The notes beneath the pieces were generated by a model, which was not told where the DNA came from, made no database searches, and saw only the letters and a list, made by a program, of their open reading frames with translations. Below, piece after piece: positions 62,901 through 64,000 of a DNA stretch of 64,000 nt. How positions within the stretch are numbered: the first letter of the stretch is position 1; every line of letters begins with the position of its first letter. Origin of the DNA: Diadema setosum (Eukaryota; Echinodermata; Echinoidea; Diadematoida; Diadematidae). The stretch covers positions 5,064,641 to 5,128,640 of the forward strand of contig NC_092705.1 in the NCBI RefSeq assembly GCF_964275005.1. Reading direction: 5' to 3'. The translations under genes and the position numbers were made by a program.

Positions 62901-64000
62901 TGTGTTTTGTGCTGCATTTCAAACAATTATAAAAGCTTTATAAAAACTCAGACAACTTGCAAGGTAAGCCTAGAGCTACTGAAAGTACCCACTTCAAACT
63001 GTATTTGCAAATTACACTGTACATGACATTTGATTCTAAAGTTGAAATTATCAAGACTACAAATTAGTTATTGTACATGTACATGTATGCTATATCAAGG
63101 TCACAAGCTAGAATTCGCTCATTTTTTTTTTCATTTGATGAAAAAATATTGACTAGAGTAATTACAAATGGGCTAGAAATAGAGTGTCAGTACACTATAT
63201 CTGTATGTGCAGACATCATGAGGACAGTGTTAATGCATGACGGAATCCAAACTAAGACATTTAATTGTAAATTGGTAATTACTTTTATTTGTTTTATTTT
63301 AGCTTTTGCTAGGTACCTGAACCAGGAAAGTACCCACTTAGAAGTCTATTTCCTTTGTTACATGTTGTAGCATGATTTGTGGAACTGAATATGACACTAT
63401 GGGGAAATTTAAAGTCATTCCCATGAATGCATTTGTGCACTAAAGACAAATGTCCCATACGTAAGTTGAGCCATGTCCCATACGTAAGGTGTACTTTCGT
63501 TAATTAAACCAACTTCATGAAAATATGCTTTATTCTTTTGCAGTGAAACTTTGCTGGAAGATACTTCAGTATTGTACCTTTCTTCACTTCCAAACAGAAC
63601 TTGATCAGTAAGGTACTTTCAGAGAATTTTCAGTTCAAACTTTATTTTGAAAAATCCAGTTTTTCTCTGGTCCCATACGTAAGTTGGCATATTTTTCTTA
63701 ATAAAACCATTAACCCAAGGTCAAATGACATCAAACTTAAACACAATATTCTTCTCAGGGATACCAGTCCTCCTGATGATAAACAATAAAATCCAAGTGC
63801 TCCTTCATTACTTTTCAGAGGTTTGAAATCTCTGAATGTCCCATACGTAAGGTGCGCGATATCTTGGACTTGCCCTAATCTACAAATTGTACACACTGGT
63901 GCCAACTGGGGAAGAAATCACTCCAGCATACATGTACATGTACTTGCTATTCACCAATTCAAAAGTACAGTTGGGGTTAAGGAATACACTGTATCCCTTA
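59940..64000. other. UXS1 first intron or upstream DNA, no exon found
   Basis: I looked on the minus strand for the short UXS1 first exon (start Met, basic tail, hydrophobic anchor, one base left over at the donor) and did not find a convincing one. The stretch 59940-61116 is AT-rich and featureless. From 61117 the region is occupied by a long inverted-repeat element. The last 125 bp are unassigned. Confidence 0.45.
61117..63875. mobile_element. 2.76-kb element with clustered TTACGTATGGGACA motifs
   Basis: Inverted ends GGGCAAGTCCAAGATA occur at 61117 and, complemented, to 63875. The motif TTACGTATGGGACA (either strand) occurs at 61297, 61461, 61631, 61651, 63451, 63474, 63669 and 63837, all within about 550 bp of the left end or 430 bp of the right end and never in the middle 1.8 kb. 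Right-hand copies all point one way; left-hand copies are three of one sense and one of the other. This looks like terminal plus subterminal transposase-binding sites of a DNA transposon. The middle has only short frames (for example 61934-62161 minus) that I cannot assign. The target duplication is not clear. Confidence 0.65.

Overview
The window is AT-rich eukaryotic DNA with short, GC-richer coding exons, GT-AG introns, many microsatellites and a high density of small inverted-repeat transposons. Four conserved animal genes are recognisable by protein similarity. The repeat types (foldback MITEs, tRNA-derived SINEs, a 'CCTCCGCCAAGGGAGGAGG' family) suggest a marine invertebrate deuterostome, most likely an echinoderm. 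That assignment is inferred from the repeats and is not proven.

Layout. Region 1-2.4 kb holds a possible promoter and 5' end for the first gene and a LINE scrap. TMEM126 (+, coding 2454-6258, 3 coding exons) is a mitochondrial inner-membrane complex I assembly factor. SDHAF2 (-, coding 10847-14367, 4 exons) is the complex II flavinylation factor and lies tail-to-tail with TMEM126. ARMC3 (+, coding 17732-34651, 18 exons, 837 aa) carries armadillo repeats plus a C-terminal EDR1-like domain. UXS1 (-, coding 40829 to at least 59939, 12 coding exons found, N-terminal exon missing) is the Golgi UDP-glucuronate decarboxylase and is tail-to-tail with ARMC3. From 59.94 kb to the end I see no coding exon, only UXS1 first-intron or upstream DNA dominated by a 2.76 kb inverted-repeat element.

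Exon junctions were read by hand. In every case where both sides are visible, reading phase is maintained across GT-AG boundaries. The two mitochondrial genes work in respiratory-complex assembly; ARMC3 and UXS1 have no obvious functional tie to them or to each other.

The most unusual material is repetitive. There is a 2.2 kb foldback element (41768-43992) with an internal 126-bp satellite. There is a 2.76 kb element (61117-63875) with eight clustered copies of a TTACGTATGGGACA motif near its ends. There is a 150-bp-period array (50608-51951) carrying five perfect DR1 nuclear-receptor motifs. A TTAA-flanked palindromic MITE family has four copies, two fused in tandem. An inverted MITE pair flanks the UXS1 exon that encodes the NAD-binding motif. 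I recognised no LTR/retroviral or Polinton-like element, no rRNA, no intact tRNA gene and no CRISPR.
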